Position numbers and translations under genes: made by a program. From assembly GCA_964602655.1 (NCBI GenBank), contig CAZRSF010000021.1:1-64000 (forward strand): DNA of 64,000 nucleotides, written 5' to 3'. Shown piece after piece: positions 24,136-32,306 of this stretch. How positions within the stretch are numbered: the stretch's first letter is position 1; every line of letters starts with the position of its first letter. The notes beneath the pieces were generated by a model, which was given only the letters and a program-made list of their open reading frames with translations, searched no databases and was not told the origin of the DNA. The stretch is from Moduliflexus sp964602655. GTDB lineage: Bacteria; Moduliflexota; Moduliflexia; Moduliflexales; Moduliflexaceae.

Positions 24136-25762
24136 CGCCACTGCATTGCTCATGATCGTTCCGTTGATCGGCGCGGGCGTCTGCCTGCTGGAAAAGGCAT
24201 TTCCGCGAGCGCCGTTGTGCAAGGCGGCCAGCATAATCGCGCTGCTCGTTTCGCTTGCGCTGCTGATTCCGCTCTATCCGGGAGAGACGCCGCAGCCTGT
24301 TCTATCTGTGGTCGGCGGATGGGAGGCGTCCGTCGGCATCCAGCAGGTGTTCGACGGCTTGGCATGGCTGACGTGCGGCGTGATTTTCGCGCTGTCCCTG
24401 CTGATTCTGCTCTTTGCGTTTGCGGAGCGGGCGTATGAGCCGACCTTTTATTTCCTCTTTCTCATCAGCGTCGCAGGAATGGTCGGTGTCATGCTGGCGG
24501 CAGACTTGTTCAACCTCTTTGTCTGCCTTGAAATTTCGGGTTTGGCGTCGTATGTCCTGATTGCCTACGCGCAAAAAGGCGATGCCGTGTTCGCCAGTTT
24601 CCAATACCTGCTGCTGAGTTCCTTCGGCATGGTCTTCATGTTGCTCGGCATTCTGATTTTCTACCAGCATACCGGGACGCTTTCGCTGTTCGACACGGCC
24701 TCATATTGCGCCGCGCATCCGGAACTCGCGTCAACCTTTGCCGTCGGCGTAGCGGCGCTGATCGTCGGGATCGGTATGCGCGCCGCGTTCGTTCCGTTCC
24801 ATGCGTGGCTGCCGGACGCTCACGCCAACGCGCCGCATCCGGTCTCCGCGCTCCTCTCCGGTTTGGTGATCAAAATTGCGTTTCTCGCGATCTGGCGGAT
24901 CGTCCTGGCGTTTCCGAGCGTGTCGTTTCAACCGATTTTCTTGCATCTCGGCGCAATCACGGCGGTCTTCGGCGTCATCTTCGCGCTCGCGCAGTCCGAC
25001 TGCAAGAAATTGTTAGCATGGCATTCCATCTCGCAGATGGGTTATATTCTGGCGAGTTTCGGCGTCGGTACGCCGCTCGGCTTGACGGCGTCGTATGCTC
25101 ACGTTATTCATCACGCCCTGTTCAAAAGCCTCTTGTTCCTCTGCGTCGGCGGCGTCATTCACGTCACCGGCGAACGCAGCCTGAAGCGGCTCGGCGGGCT
25201 TGCGCCTGCGCTGCCGCTTTTGAGCGTCGCGTTCGCGGTCGGCGCATGCAGCATCGCCGGAATTCCTCCGCTCAATGGATTTGTTAGCAAAAAAATAATC
25301 GGGTACGGTCTGCAACATGCGCCGATAGCTGCGCTGCTGATTACGCTTGCCGGAATCGGCACGGTCGCCTCATTTCTCAAGCTTTCCGCGATCTTTCGAC
25401 CTAATTATCATGTCGAAACGCCCACCCCGATCACACGTTCGCTGCCGCCATTCGCGTATCTGCCGCTGCTCGCGTTGTCAGTGTTCTGCCTGTTGACCGG
25501 TCTGTTCGGCGGTGTCTGGCTGAATACGATTTCCGGTCTGTTATTCGGAATGCGCGTCGCCGATAACCTCCGCCTGTATGCCCCAGACGGGATGCTGAAT
25601 ATCGTCGTGACCGTGTTGCTTGGCGCGACGCTCTATCGCGGCGTCATTAGCCCTCGCGGGCAAGCGTTTTCCGCGATGCTGCGCCGCCGCCAGCCAGGGC
25701 TGAATATGTCGCTGCTGCTGTTGATTTGGGCGTTTCTTCTGTTGTCCGGCTTGCTGTTGTGA
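24122..25762 (+). CDS. mnhD: Na+/H+ antiporter subunit D (NuoN/MbhH-like)
   Basis: This 546-residue polytopic protein of the NADH-dehydrogenase antiporter family has about 14 TMs. TM5 carries Glu137 (FNLFVCLEISGL), TM8 Lys251 (SGLVIKIAFL), and SDCKKLLAWHSISQMGYI follows. The TM7 position that is normally Lys, next to PFHAWLPDAH, is Arg220 here. I use the ATG at 24122; a start at 24095 lies too far inside mnhC. It is the only antiporter-type large subunit: no full-length mnhA is present, which is the Mbh arrangement. It is the last gene of the operon. Confidence 0.95.
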   Translation: MIHHNATALLMIVPLIGAGVCLLEKAFPRAPLCKAASIIALLVSLALLIPLYPGETPQPVLSVVGGWEASVGIQQVFDGLAWLTCGVIFALSLLILLFAFAERAYEPTFYFLFLISVAGMVGVMLAADLFNLFVCLEISGLASYVLIAYAQKGDAVFASFQYLLLSSFGMVFMLLGILIFYQHTGTLSLFDTASYCAAHPELASTFAVGVAALIVGIGMRAAFVPFHAWLPDAHANAPHPVSALLSGLVIKIAFLAIWRIVLAFPSVSFQPIFLHLGAITAVFGVIFALAQSDCKKLLAWHSISQMGYILASFGVGTPLGLTASYAHVIHHALFKSLLFLCVGGVIHVTGERSLKRLGGLAPALPLLSVAFAVGACSIAGIPPLNGFVSKKIIGYGLQHAPIAALLITLAGIGTVASFLKLSAIFRPNYHVETPTPITRSLPPFAYLPLLALSVFCLLTGLFGGVWLNTISGLLFGMRVADNLRLYAPDGMLNIVVTVLLGATLYRGVISPRGQAFSAMLRRRQPGLNMSLLLLIWAFLLLSGLLL

Positions 25763-25793
25763 TAACCCCCACCGTCTTTATTTCCGATACGAT

Positions 25794-26270
25794 CTAATTC
25801 AACCGCCAGATCGCGAAATTCAGCGCCGACGCAAAACTGACCCAGGCTAAGTACGGCAGCAGCAACGCCCCGGCCAGCGTCGAAATCCTGAAAAAGAGCC
25901 AGATGGTAGTCGCCAGCGTCACCCAGAGCGCCGCAATATCAATCAGCCCGGCCAGAGGCGAACGCAGCCCGAAAAACATCGCGCTCCATAAAAAATTGAA
26001 CAGCAACTGAAGCGCGAACATGCCGAGCGCGAGTTTGACGCCCGGCTGCGCCAACCCTTTATTCCAGACAAGAAAAGCGGCCACGCCCATCATCACGAAG
26101 AGCGTTGTCCAGACTGGCGCAAAGACCCAGTTCGGCGGACTGAACGACGGCTTGGCAAGTGTGACGTACCATGTCGGAATTGCAGGAGCGGTGAACAGCG
26201 AGCCAAGTACGCCCGCGCCTTCGCAAATCAAAATGGCAATGATCAGTTTGATAATCTGTTGTTTTGACAT
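25794..26270 (-). CDS. tspO: TspO/MBR-family tryptophan-rich membrane protein
   Basis: This 158-residue protein has five TMs and the family marks IPTWYVTLAKPSFSPPNWVF and WNKGLAQPG. TspO proteins bind porphyrins or steroids and act in the envelope. The ATG at 26270 was chosen because GGAGGAACTT lies just upstream. The ATG at 26282 overlaps that Shine-Dalgarno. It faces the antiporter operon and is not cotranscribed with it. Confidence 0.9.
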   Translation of the reverse strand: MSKQQIIKLIIAILICEGAGVLGSLFTAPAIPTWYVTLAKPSFSPPNWVFAPVWTTLFVMMGVAAFLVWNKGLAQPGVKLALGMFALQLLFNFLWSAMFFGLRSPLAGLIDIAALWVTLATTIWLFFRISTLAGALLLPYLAWVSFASALNFAIWRLN

Positions 26271-26317
26271 AAGTTCCTCCATGTTTAACGTTATGTGCGG
26301 CTATATCATTGTCACGT

Positions 26318-26452
26318 ATGTTGCGTCGCTATTTCCACGAAGACGCTGTTTTTAAAATCAGACACGTCAACGCTCTGCATGAAGAGATATCCCGCATCGT
26401 AACTGCCAGAGCGCCTGAAATTTCGAACGAAGATGGGTATCTGTTGCGCTGA
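26318..26452 (+). CDS. Possible small protein (44 aa)
   Basis: A 44-codon frame (beginning MLRRYFHEDAVFKIRHVNAL, ending SNEDGYLLR) reads like a protein or a protein fragment. It has no clear Shine-Dalgarno. It may be a remnant of an older gene. The rest of 26271-26565 shows nothing else. Confidence 0.2.
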   Translation: MLRRYFHEDAVFKIRHVNALHEEISRIVTARAPEISNEDGYLLR

Positions 26453-26565
26453 CCACTGCCCCCGCCGTTCCCTATACGATGATGCCTCCTTCTTCATCAG
26501 GCTCCCCTCACTGTTTTCTCCTGTCAAGAGGATTCATGATCTATTTTTAGCACAATTAGTAGAAG

Positions 26566-26856
26566 ATGTCCATCGGCATGGCGCTATCCATTCCCTTCGG
26601 CGCGTCGGACGAAACGTTTGCGTTGGCGTTTGCGACCTTGTATGATAATCGCAACGCCTGGAATCCGAACGATAAAAAACGCCTGAAAGAAGCGTCCATA
26701 ACGGATGTCGTCTGTTTTTTCTTGCATATTCGTTCGTCGGAAAAAATGATGTACAGAGAACTCTTGCAGGAAGATGTTCGGCTGCGTTACGGCGATGTGT
26801 CGTTTGCCGAATTGTTGACGCCCGACCGTCTCCGCAAAATTTTTCAAGAACAATAA
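26566..26856 (+). CDS. Hypothetical protein (96 aa)
   Basis: This small soluble protein is not recognised. It is a plausible gene because of its regular composition (ITDVVCFFLHIRSSEKMMYR, then LLTPDRLRKIFQEQ) and lack of antisense competition. The start is uncertain (ATG at 26566 or 26578). It lies just upstream of the HEAT-like gene. Confidence 0.45.
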   Translation: MSIGMALSIPFGASDETFALAFATLYDNRNAWNPNDKKRLKEASITDVVCFFLHIRSSEKMMYRELLQEDVRLRYGDVSFAELLTPDRLRKIFQEQ

Positions 26857-26890
26857 TTCGACGTTGTCAACGCCTGATTGACGGTGACAT

Positions 26891-26920
26891 GTACCTGCGA
26901 ACAGCCGTGTTCGCAGGTAC
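26891..26920. repeat. Hairpin upstream of HEAT-like gene
   Basis: The arms GTACCTGCGAACA and TGTTCGCAGGTAC enclose a 4-nt loop (gccg). It ends 7 bp before the likely start codon. Confidence 0.75.
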
Positions 26921-26927
26921 CGATAAC

Positions 26928-28559
26928 ATGGAACGATATATGATTTCATTTGCTCGACAACATCGTTTGCTGTGGCATGGTTTCTGGATCGGCGGAACCC
27001 TGCTTTCGTTTTGGCTGCTGTTTACGTCTGCCGAAGGCATGGGCGGGACGGATTTGTCAGCGCGGCTGCTGAGCGCCGACTGGGATGTGATGTCGCAGGC
27101 GCGGGTCGAATTGCAGTTGCTTCCGGCGGACGACATCCGCCGCATGATTCCGACGCTGCGCGACGCGCTCGATGCGTCCGATATGAATACGCGCAATGCG
27201 GCGGCATATGCGTTTACCGCCGTCGCCCCATATGCGACGAAGATCGTGCCTGATCTCGTCCAGGCGATGCTGAACGAATCCACGTCGTCGTTTTTTCGCG
27301 AACAGCTTCAACAGACATTGTATCAAATCGGCGCGATGACGCCGGAAGGCCGCGAGGTCGTGCGGCGGGCATATCGGCAGGCCGCCGCCCCGGCGCGGGA
27401 AAATATGCTGTTGCCGATGCTGGACGCCGGAATCGCCGATACGACGATGCTGCCCGCCATTGCGCTGGCTATCGCGAGCGATAAGGATGGCAAAATGATC
27501 GAGGCGGTTGCGAAACAGGCTAGACGTTTCGGCAACGAGGCCGCGATCCTCGTCGCGCCGCTGATTGACGAGGCGAAAACCTGCGATCAGGAGCGCTGCC
27601 CGTATGTCGTTCCCGATGTGATGTACGCGCTGGGCGAAATCGGAAACGCCGCGCGCGACGCGCTCCCGTTTTTCGACGGGTATGCGCAGGATCGGAATCG
27701 CGCTATCCGCTGGCATGTCGCGTTAGCGCGGCACAAGATCGCTCCCACCACGCCGATTGATTTCAAGCCGATGTTCGAGGAGTGGGCGTCAAGGGAAGAA
27801 CGCGCGGCCTGCGCCTTCAACAATCACACCTTCGAGATTGTGTTGCGCCATGAGAGCGACGAGATGACTTCGACCGCCTGGATTATTGACAAGGAGATGT
27901 ATCTGCCGGTCGAGTTAGGGCGCTGGGCGTCAACGGAATTGAAGCGATTCGCGCCGCCGGAGACGGTGAAATCCGTCTGTGATCGAACTGTCGCCGTTCC
28001 TCTGAATAATCGGGCGATTCTGGTGATGCTGCTGACAAGTAACCGACCATTCGGTGATACGATGTCCGTATTCGTGTATGATCTCGTTCGCCGCGCTGTT
28101 GTGGCGGCGGCTCCGAATCTCGGCGAATGCGCCTTCGAAGGGACGCCGCGCATCGAATGGGCGGGCGACAGATTGCGTTTCGAGTCGCGCGCGCAACCCA
28201 GCGATTCGGTCGCGTGTCATCAGGATTGCGGCGTCATCGGCGATCATCGCATCGTACAGATCACCGACGAACCGTTGCCGCAGTGGTGGGAAGCGAAATT
28301 TCTCGATGGCGTCTTACGGACGAGAGTCTCCGCGTTTCATACCTGGAAACACGCGCCGATTCGTCAATTTTTTCGGGGGCAGGCGGAGTTCGAAAGGGCA
28401 TTCGGGTATAATGCGACGCGCCAGCAATTCGGAATTAACTGGTACGCCGTCGCGACGTTAGACGGTGGCCGCGCCTGCCTCTTTCCGTCGCCGGAACGGG
28501 GCGCGCCCCCGGACGAACGCTACTGGCGTTGCCCGAACGATTTGCAGAAAAAAGATTGA
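26928..28559 (+). CDS. Membrane-anchored HEAT-like repeat protein
   Basis: This roughly 543-residue protein has an N-terminal TM (HGFWIGGTLLSFWLLFTSAEG) and then HEAT-like alpha repeats to about residue 270 (for example DASDMNTRNAAAYAFTAVAP). The C-terminal half is a beta-rich, unrecognised domain. It is probably envelope-exposed. The frame begins further upstream at 26889, inside a hairpin; I take the ATG at 26928, with 26940 as an alternative. A separate operon partner is not visible. Confidence 0.65.
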   Translation: MERYMISFARQHRLLWHGFWIGGTLLSFWLLFTSAEGMGGTDLSARLLSADWDVMSQARVELQLLPADDIRRMIPTLRDALDASDMNTRNAAAYAFTAVAPYATKIVPDLVQAMLNESTSSFFREQLQQTLYQIGAMTPEGREVVRRAYRQAAAPARENMLLPMLDAGIADTTMLPAIALAIASDKDGKMIEAVAKQARRFGNEAAILVAPLIDEAKTCDQERCPYVVPDVMYALGEIGNAARDALPFFDGYAQDRNRAIRWHVALARHKIAPTTPIDFKPMFEEWASREERAACAFNNHTFEIVLRHESDEMTSTAWIIDKEMYLPVELGRWASTELKRFAPPETVKSVCDRTVAVPLNNRAILVMLLTSNRPFGDTMSVFVYDLVRRAVVAAAPNLGECAFEGTPRIEWAGDRLRFESRAQPSDSVACHQDCGVIGDHRIVQITDEPLPQWWEAKFLDGVLRTRVSAFHTWKHAPIRQFFRGQAEFERAFGYNATRQQFGINWYAVATLDGGRACLFPSPERGAPPDERYWRCPNDLQKKD

Positions 28560-28638
28560 TATTGACGATCATTTCAGAAGGGGATGTGATGCGAGCAGAA
28601 AAGTCAATGCTCGCCAATCATAAATAGGGGGAAGAATT

Positions 28639-29046
28639 ATGCGTAAGGGGTTGACACCACATCGGAGATCGGTCTTGTTCTATTGGATGCTATGGGGACT
28701 GCTTCTCATCGTCATGAGAAGTGCTGAAGGATTGTTCCCTGCATTCAAACGAGAACTTTGGGGAGTGTATATCCTGTGTACATTCCTGGCCGTAATTATC
28801 CTTTGTGAAGTCGAGCGATTACAGATTGTTCAGTATCTGCATCGTCATTTCCCGGAAAAGGCGCACACGTTTTTTGGAAAGAAACAGCATCCGAATATTG
28901 TAGAAATGCTCGGCTATCTCATCACCAACTATTCCTTTGAAGACGAACAACTCAAAGCAGATAAACAGCATTATCGCCGATTGATGCTGTTCGCGCTTGC
29001 GCTCTGTATTCATTACCCAATAATTGGATGGTATCTTCATCAATAA
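28639..29046 (+). CDS. Small membrane protein of unknown function
   Basis: This 135-residue protein has TMs at about 12-28 and 38-56 and a C-terminal helix (YRRLMLFALALCIHYPII). GGGGGAAG precedes the ATG. I recognise no family. Confidence 0.6.
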   Translation: MRKGLTPHRRSVLFYWMLWGLLLIVMRSAEGLFPAFKRELWGVYILCTFLAVIILCEVERLQIVQYLHRHFPEKAHTFFGKKQHPNIVEMLGYLITNYSFEDEQLKADKQHYRRLMLFALALCIHYPIIGWYLHQ

Positions 29047-29258
29047 GGAAGAGAAAGAGACATCAGGAGCATCACAGGAGATCGGTATGCAGAAGAAATA
29101 AGAACCTATTTTAAAAATGTACTGATTTGATATGACTGTCAATAATGGAAATGTGGCATTCATACGATAGGTTACGCCGAACGCCTCGACCCTGCTGGCC
29201 TCGTTTCCGAAATCTTGAACAGACAAAAACATCGGCTGAACCGCCAGAAGGAGAGCAC

Positions 29259-29543
29259 ATGTTGCAACGATTACAAACTGTTGTCAAAACCATCACGCGC
29301 GAAATCAATCTGTATCGCCGCCTCGCCAGCGATCCCCGGACGCCCTGGCTGCCGAAACTGTTGCTGTTAGCGGCGGTTGCGTATTTCGTGTCGCCAATTG
29401 ATCTTATCCCAGACGTGATTCCGGTGCTCGGCGCGTTGGATGATCTGCTGATCGTGCCGGGATTGATCTGGCTGGCGGTGAAATTGATTCCGTCCGCGTT
29501 GGTTGCCGAACATCGCGACAATGTCAACCCTGTCAGGGTTTAA
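29259..29543 (+). CDS. DUF1232 (YkvA-type) membrane protein
   Basis: This 94-residue protein carries the DUF1232 core: RTPWLPKLLLLAAVAYFVSP, then IDLIPDVIPVLGALDDLLI. These small proteins have one or two TMs and no proven role. The ATG at 29259 follows GAAGGAG; an upstream in-frame extension to 29145 lacks family similarity. The last four codons and the stop lie inside palindrome family B copy 5, so the repeat forms this gene's 3' end. Confidence 0.85.
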   Translation: MLQRLQTVVKTITREINLYRRLASDPRTPWLPKLLLLAAVAYFVSPIDLIPDVIPVLGALDDLLIVPGLIWLAVKLIPSALVAEHRDNVNPVRV

Positions 29544-29558
29544 AACCCTGGCAGGGTT
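29526..29558. repeat. Palindrome family B, copy 5 (overlaps DUF1232 3' end)
   Basis: The arms AACCCTGTCAGGGTT and AACCCTGGCAGGGTT enclose the loop taa, which is the stop codon of the DUF1232 gene. Confidence 0.9.
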
Positions 29559-29609
29559 TTCACCCGCCAACGAAACGTTTTCAACACACGGGCAACTGCG
29601 GAATCAGCG

Positions 29610-30128
29610 TTATTTCGAATCTTCTTTGGGAGCGGCGGGAAAGAGTTCCCAGTCTTTCGGTTCGTTTTGAGCGGCTTCCGCGCGAATTTTTTCCACATCG
29701 GCGCGCGGGCCGAGAAGATCAAGCGCGTCTTTGCAGGCATTTTTAGCGCATTTATCGAGTTGTTCGAGAATCTGAGGTCCAGTGACTTCTGCGGATTGAA
29801 ACCCAATCAAATTCCAATCGCCGATAAAGGTCATCGGGACGCTGACTCCTTTCAGTTTATACGCTTTACTGAGCGCATCGGCTAATTTCGCATATTCGGG
29901 ATGATTCCAGATTTCGAACCACCGCATTTCGACTTCCGGGTAATCCTTTCGAATCTGAGTTAGAAATTCTCGTTCCTTTTCGCAATGTGGGCAGCCATCG
30001 CCCCAGAACACGTAGAGAAGGGTCGGCGATTTTTTTTCTTCTGCGCCGCTCTCTTGAGGCTGCCACAGCACACTCCCACATCCAAGCATCATGACAATAA
30101 TAAGCGTCAACAGGCGATTCCATTTCAT
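29610..30128 (-). CDS. Thioredoxin-fold lipoprotein/periplasmic protein with CPHC motif
   Basis: This 172-residue protein has an N-terminal hydrophobic stretch (LLTLIIVMMLGCGS) that may be a lipoprotein signal with Cys17 as the acceptor; the lipobox is imperfect. The redox motif is GDGCPHC, with CPHC as in DsbA-like and thioredoxin-like proteins. The C-terminus is unrecognised. The start at 30128 has GGGAGGA upstream. Function may be periplasmic disulfide exchange. Confidence 0.75.
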   Translation of the reverse strand: MKWNRLLTLIIVMMLGCGSVLWQPQESGAEEKKSPTLLYVFWGDGCPHCEKEREFLTQIRKDYPEVEMRWFEIWNHPEYAKLADALSKAYKLKGVSVPMTFIGDWNLIGFQSAEVTGPQILEQLDKCAKNACKDALDLLGPRADVEKIRAEAAQNEPKDWELFPAAPKEDSK

Positions 30129-30366
30129 AATAGTGATCCTCCCTGACTGTGTTGATTCATAAGGCTGGCAGCGTCGCGCAGCCATGAATAGATTTCATTT
30201 TCATATTGTCCCTATTGTGCTGTCCCTTCGGTTTGTCAAGAAGGAAACAACAGAACTTTTCAACTTGTTATCCTTGCAAGAATTCGATGAAACGGCAAGG
30301 CTGGAATTATCGCAACATACGGGCATACGATCAGCAATCTCTGCAACAGCGTGGTTGATTCGACAG

Positions 30367-31272
30367 CTATTTTCCCTGGGTTGCGATTATCATCTGACAA
30401 AATTCGGCGGCGGCCTGTTGTTCCTTGCGTGACATCAGACAAAAAAACGTTTGCCGCGCCGCGCCATAAATTGGCGTTCCGTCCTTGTCGGTGAAAAAAA
30501 ACGACTGTGTATCTGCGCGAAAATCTCGAATGGCAGCGTCTGCTTTAAACGTATTCCGTGTGGCTTCGAAACTTACGGCAAGCGCCTGTTCGTCGCGATA
30601 GCGCAGCAGCGCGACTTCGAATTCTTCATAGTCGGCAATTGCGCCTTCATCGAATCCATTCGTCACATTGGCGTCGAATGACGTTAAATTAAACAATCCA
30701 AGCGCGCCTTTGATATATTTGACGGCGAGCGGCGCGGCCTGCTGCGTTAAAAAGCGCGTCGCTAATGCGGGACGTTCGCCGCCGGGCGGGAGTTTTGACG
30801 CGATCTTCTGCGCGGTCTGTTCGAGGATTTCGACGAATTCAGGCTCGGATTCCGAGACGGAAAGCATCACGAAAAACGCGCCCTGCCAGAACGACAGATA
30901 ATATTCGCCGACGATGCCGTCATTGCCGATGGCAATCGGCTTACCTTCATTCCCGGCATGAAAACTGAAAATTCCATACGCCGCTGCCGCGTCTGTCATT
31001 TCATACACTTCGATTTGCAGCGATTGTTCCTGATCGTTGACATAATATTGCAGAAGGGAGCGGACAAAGCCGTATTCGAAATACACCTCTGCCGCGCCGT
31101 TTATCAGCGAAAATAACTCGTCGCCCTTTGCGTGCTGCGGCGCGTCTTCCGCCTTCCATCCCGGCAGTTCGTCTGACGTCGGGAGATACTTGGTCAATTC
31201 TTCGGCAACGCCGACTGACGACATAAAAAGCAGCAGACCGCACAGCAGAACACCAATACAGGTTTTTTTCAT
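30367..31272 (-). CDS. Secreted DUF6599-like protein
   Basis: This 301-residue protein has a signal peptide (MKKTCIGVLLCGLLLFMSSV). The body includes ELFSLINGAAEVYFEYGF and EMTDAAAAYGIFSF, which I recall from the DUF6599 family of unknown function. The start at 31272 was chosen because AGGAAC lies just upstream. It is transcribed towards the CPHC protein, 238 bp away; that gap holds nothing I recognise. Confidence 0.65.
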   Translation of the reverse strand: MKKTCIGVLLCGLLLFMSSVGVAEELTKYLPTSDELPGWKAEDAPQHAKGDELFSLINGAAEVYFEYGFVRSLLQYYVNDQEQSLQIEVYEMTDAAAAYGIFSFHAGNEGKPIAIGNDGIVGEYYLSFWQGAFFVMLSVSESEPEFVEILEQTAQKIASKLPPGGERPALATRFLTQQAAPLAVKYIKGALGLFNLTSFDANVTNGFDEGAIADYEEFEVALLRYRDEQALAVSFEATRNTFKADAAIRDFRADTQSFFFTDKDGTPIYGAARQTFFCLMSRKEQQAAAEFCQMIIATQGK

Positions 31273-31560
31273 ATTGTTCCTAATCACTGATACGTTGTTA
31301 TAACACCGATTTTCTCATGTCGAAATCAATAGTAAGTAGAAACTCGGCATTCGTAAAGCCATGACACTCTTGCAAGGGCGAGACGTTTGTGTCAAGGAAG
31401 AAAATAACGGGAGATGTGAGATATCGCCTCCATCATTCTGCCGATATTTCCGAGAGCATCGCCATTTCGAAGAGGCTGTCAGAAATTATTTGACAGCAGA
31501 AGCTTCTTCTTTTATGAAGGAAACGTCAGAAGAACAGTTGGGACGGGAGATAGACATTTT

Positions 31561-32250
31561 ATGGCGACACGTGACGATATTCTGAACCGATTGCGTACGC
31601 TTGCGACGCCGGAACGACGCGCTGGCATGACTCGCGCCGGCATTAATAACGCCTCCGCGCTTGGCGTGAGACTTCCCGACTTGCGCCAATTGGCCAAAAC
31701 CATGGGGAAGAATCACGCGCTTGCGTTGCAATTGTGGGACGCCGGCATTCATGAAGCCTGCATCCTCGCCAGTTTGATTGCCGACCCGAAGCAGACGACC
31801 AAAGAGCAGATGAACGCCTGGGCCCAAGCGTTTTCCTCCTGGGACGTGACCGATCAATGCGCCATCAACCTGTTTCGGAAAACGCCGTATGCGTATGAGA
31901 TGGCGGCGACATGGGCGCAACAGGACGCCGAATTCGTCAAACGCGCCGGTTTTGCGCTGATGGCGACGCTCGCCGTGCATGACAAAAAAGCGGACGATTC
32001 GACCTTTTCGGCCTTTTTTCCGTTGATCGAACACGCCGCCAGCGATTCGCGCAATTTTGTCAAAAAAGCGGTCAATTGGGCGTTACGGCAAATCGGCAAA
32101 CGCAATCTGCGGCTGAATCAGCAAACGATTGCATTCGCCGAACGCCTGCGACAGCAGGAATCGCGCAGTGCGCAATGGATTGCCGCCGATGCGCTGCGGG
32201 AATTGACGAGCCAGACGATTCGAAGGCGGCTGGAAAATACCAACACATAA
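31561..32250 (+). CDS. AlkD-like DNA alkylation repair protein
   Basis: This 229-residue protein has the all-helical HEAT-like fold of AlkD glycosylases, which remove N3- and N7-alkylpurines. Motifs include SSWDVTDQCAINLF (catalytic-region Asp) and DSRNFVKKAVNWALRQIGK, typical of the family. A GGGAG lies 12 nt before the ATG. It lies 56 bp upstream of the lipoprotein gene; a functional link is not obvious. Confidence 0.85.
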   Translation: MATRDDILNRLRTLATPERRAGMTRAGINNASALGVRLPDLRQLAKTMGKNHALALQLWDAGIHEACILASLIADPKQTTKEQMNAWAQAFSSWDVTDQCAINLFRKTPYAYEMAATWAQQDAEFVKRAGFALMATLAVHDKKADDSTFSAFFPLIEHAASDSRNFVKKAVNWALRQIGKRNLRLNQQTIAFAERLRQQESRSAQWIAADALRELTSQTIRRRLENTNT

Positions 32251-32306
32251 CGAAACGAGATGAAGGCTGCTGCGGCAGTCATCATCCGCGCGATACGAGA
32301 ACGCTT

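Noticed and set aside
20847..25762. Energy-converting hydrogenase
   Set aside because: The antiporter part matches Mbh order, but no NiFe hydrogenase or NuoB/D-like genes are present in the window.
31361..31585. 74-codon frame before alkD
   Set aside because: It overlaps the alkD start and has no family or ribosome-binding support.
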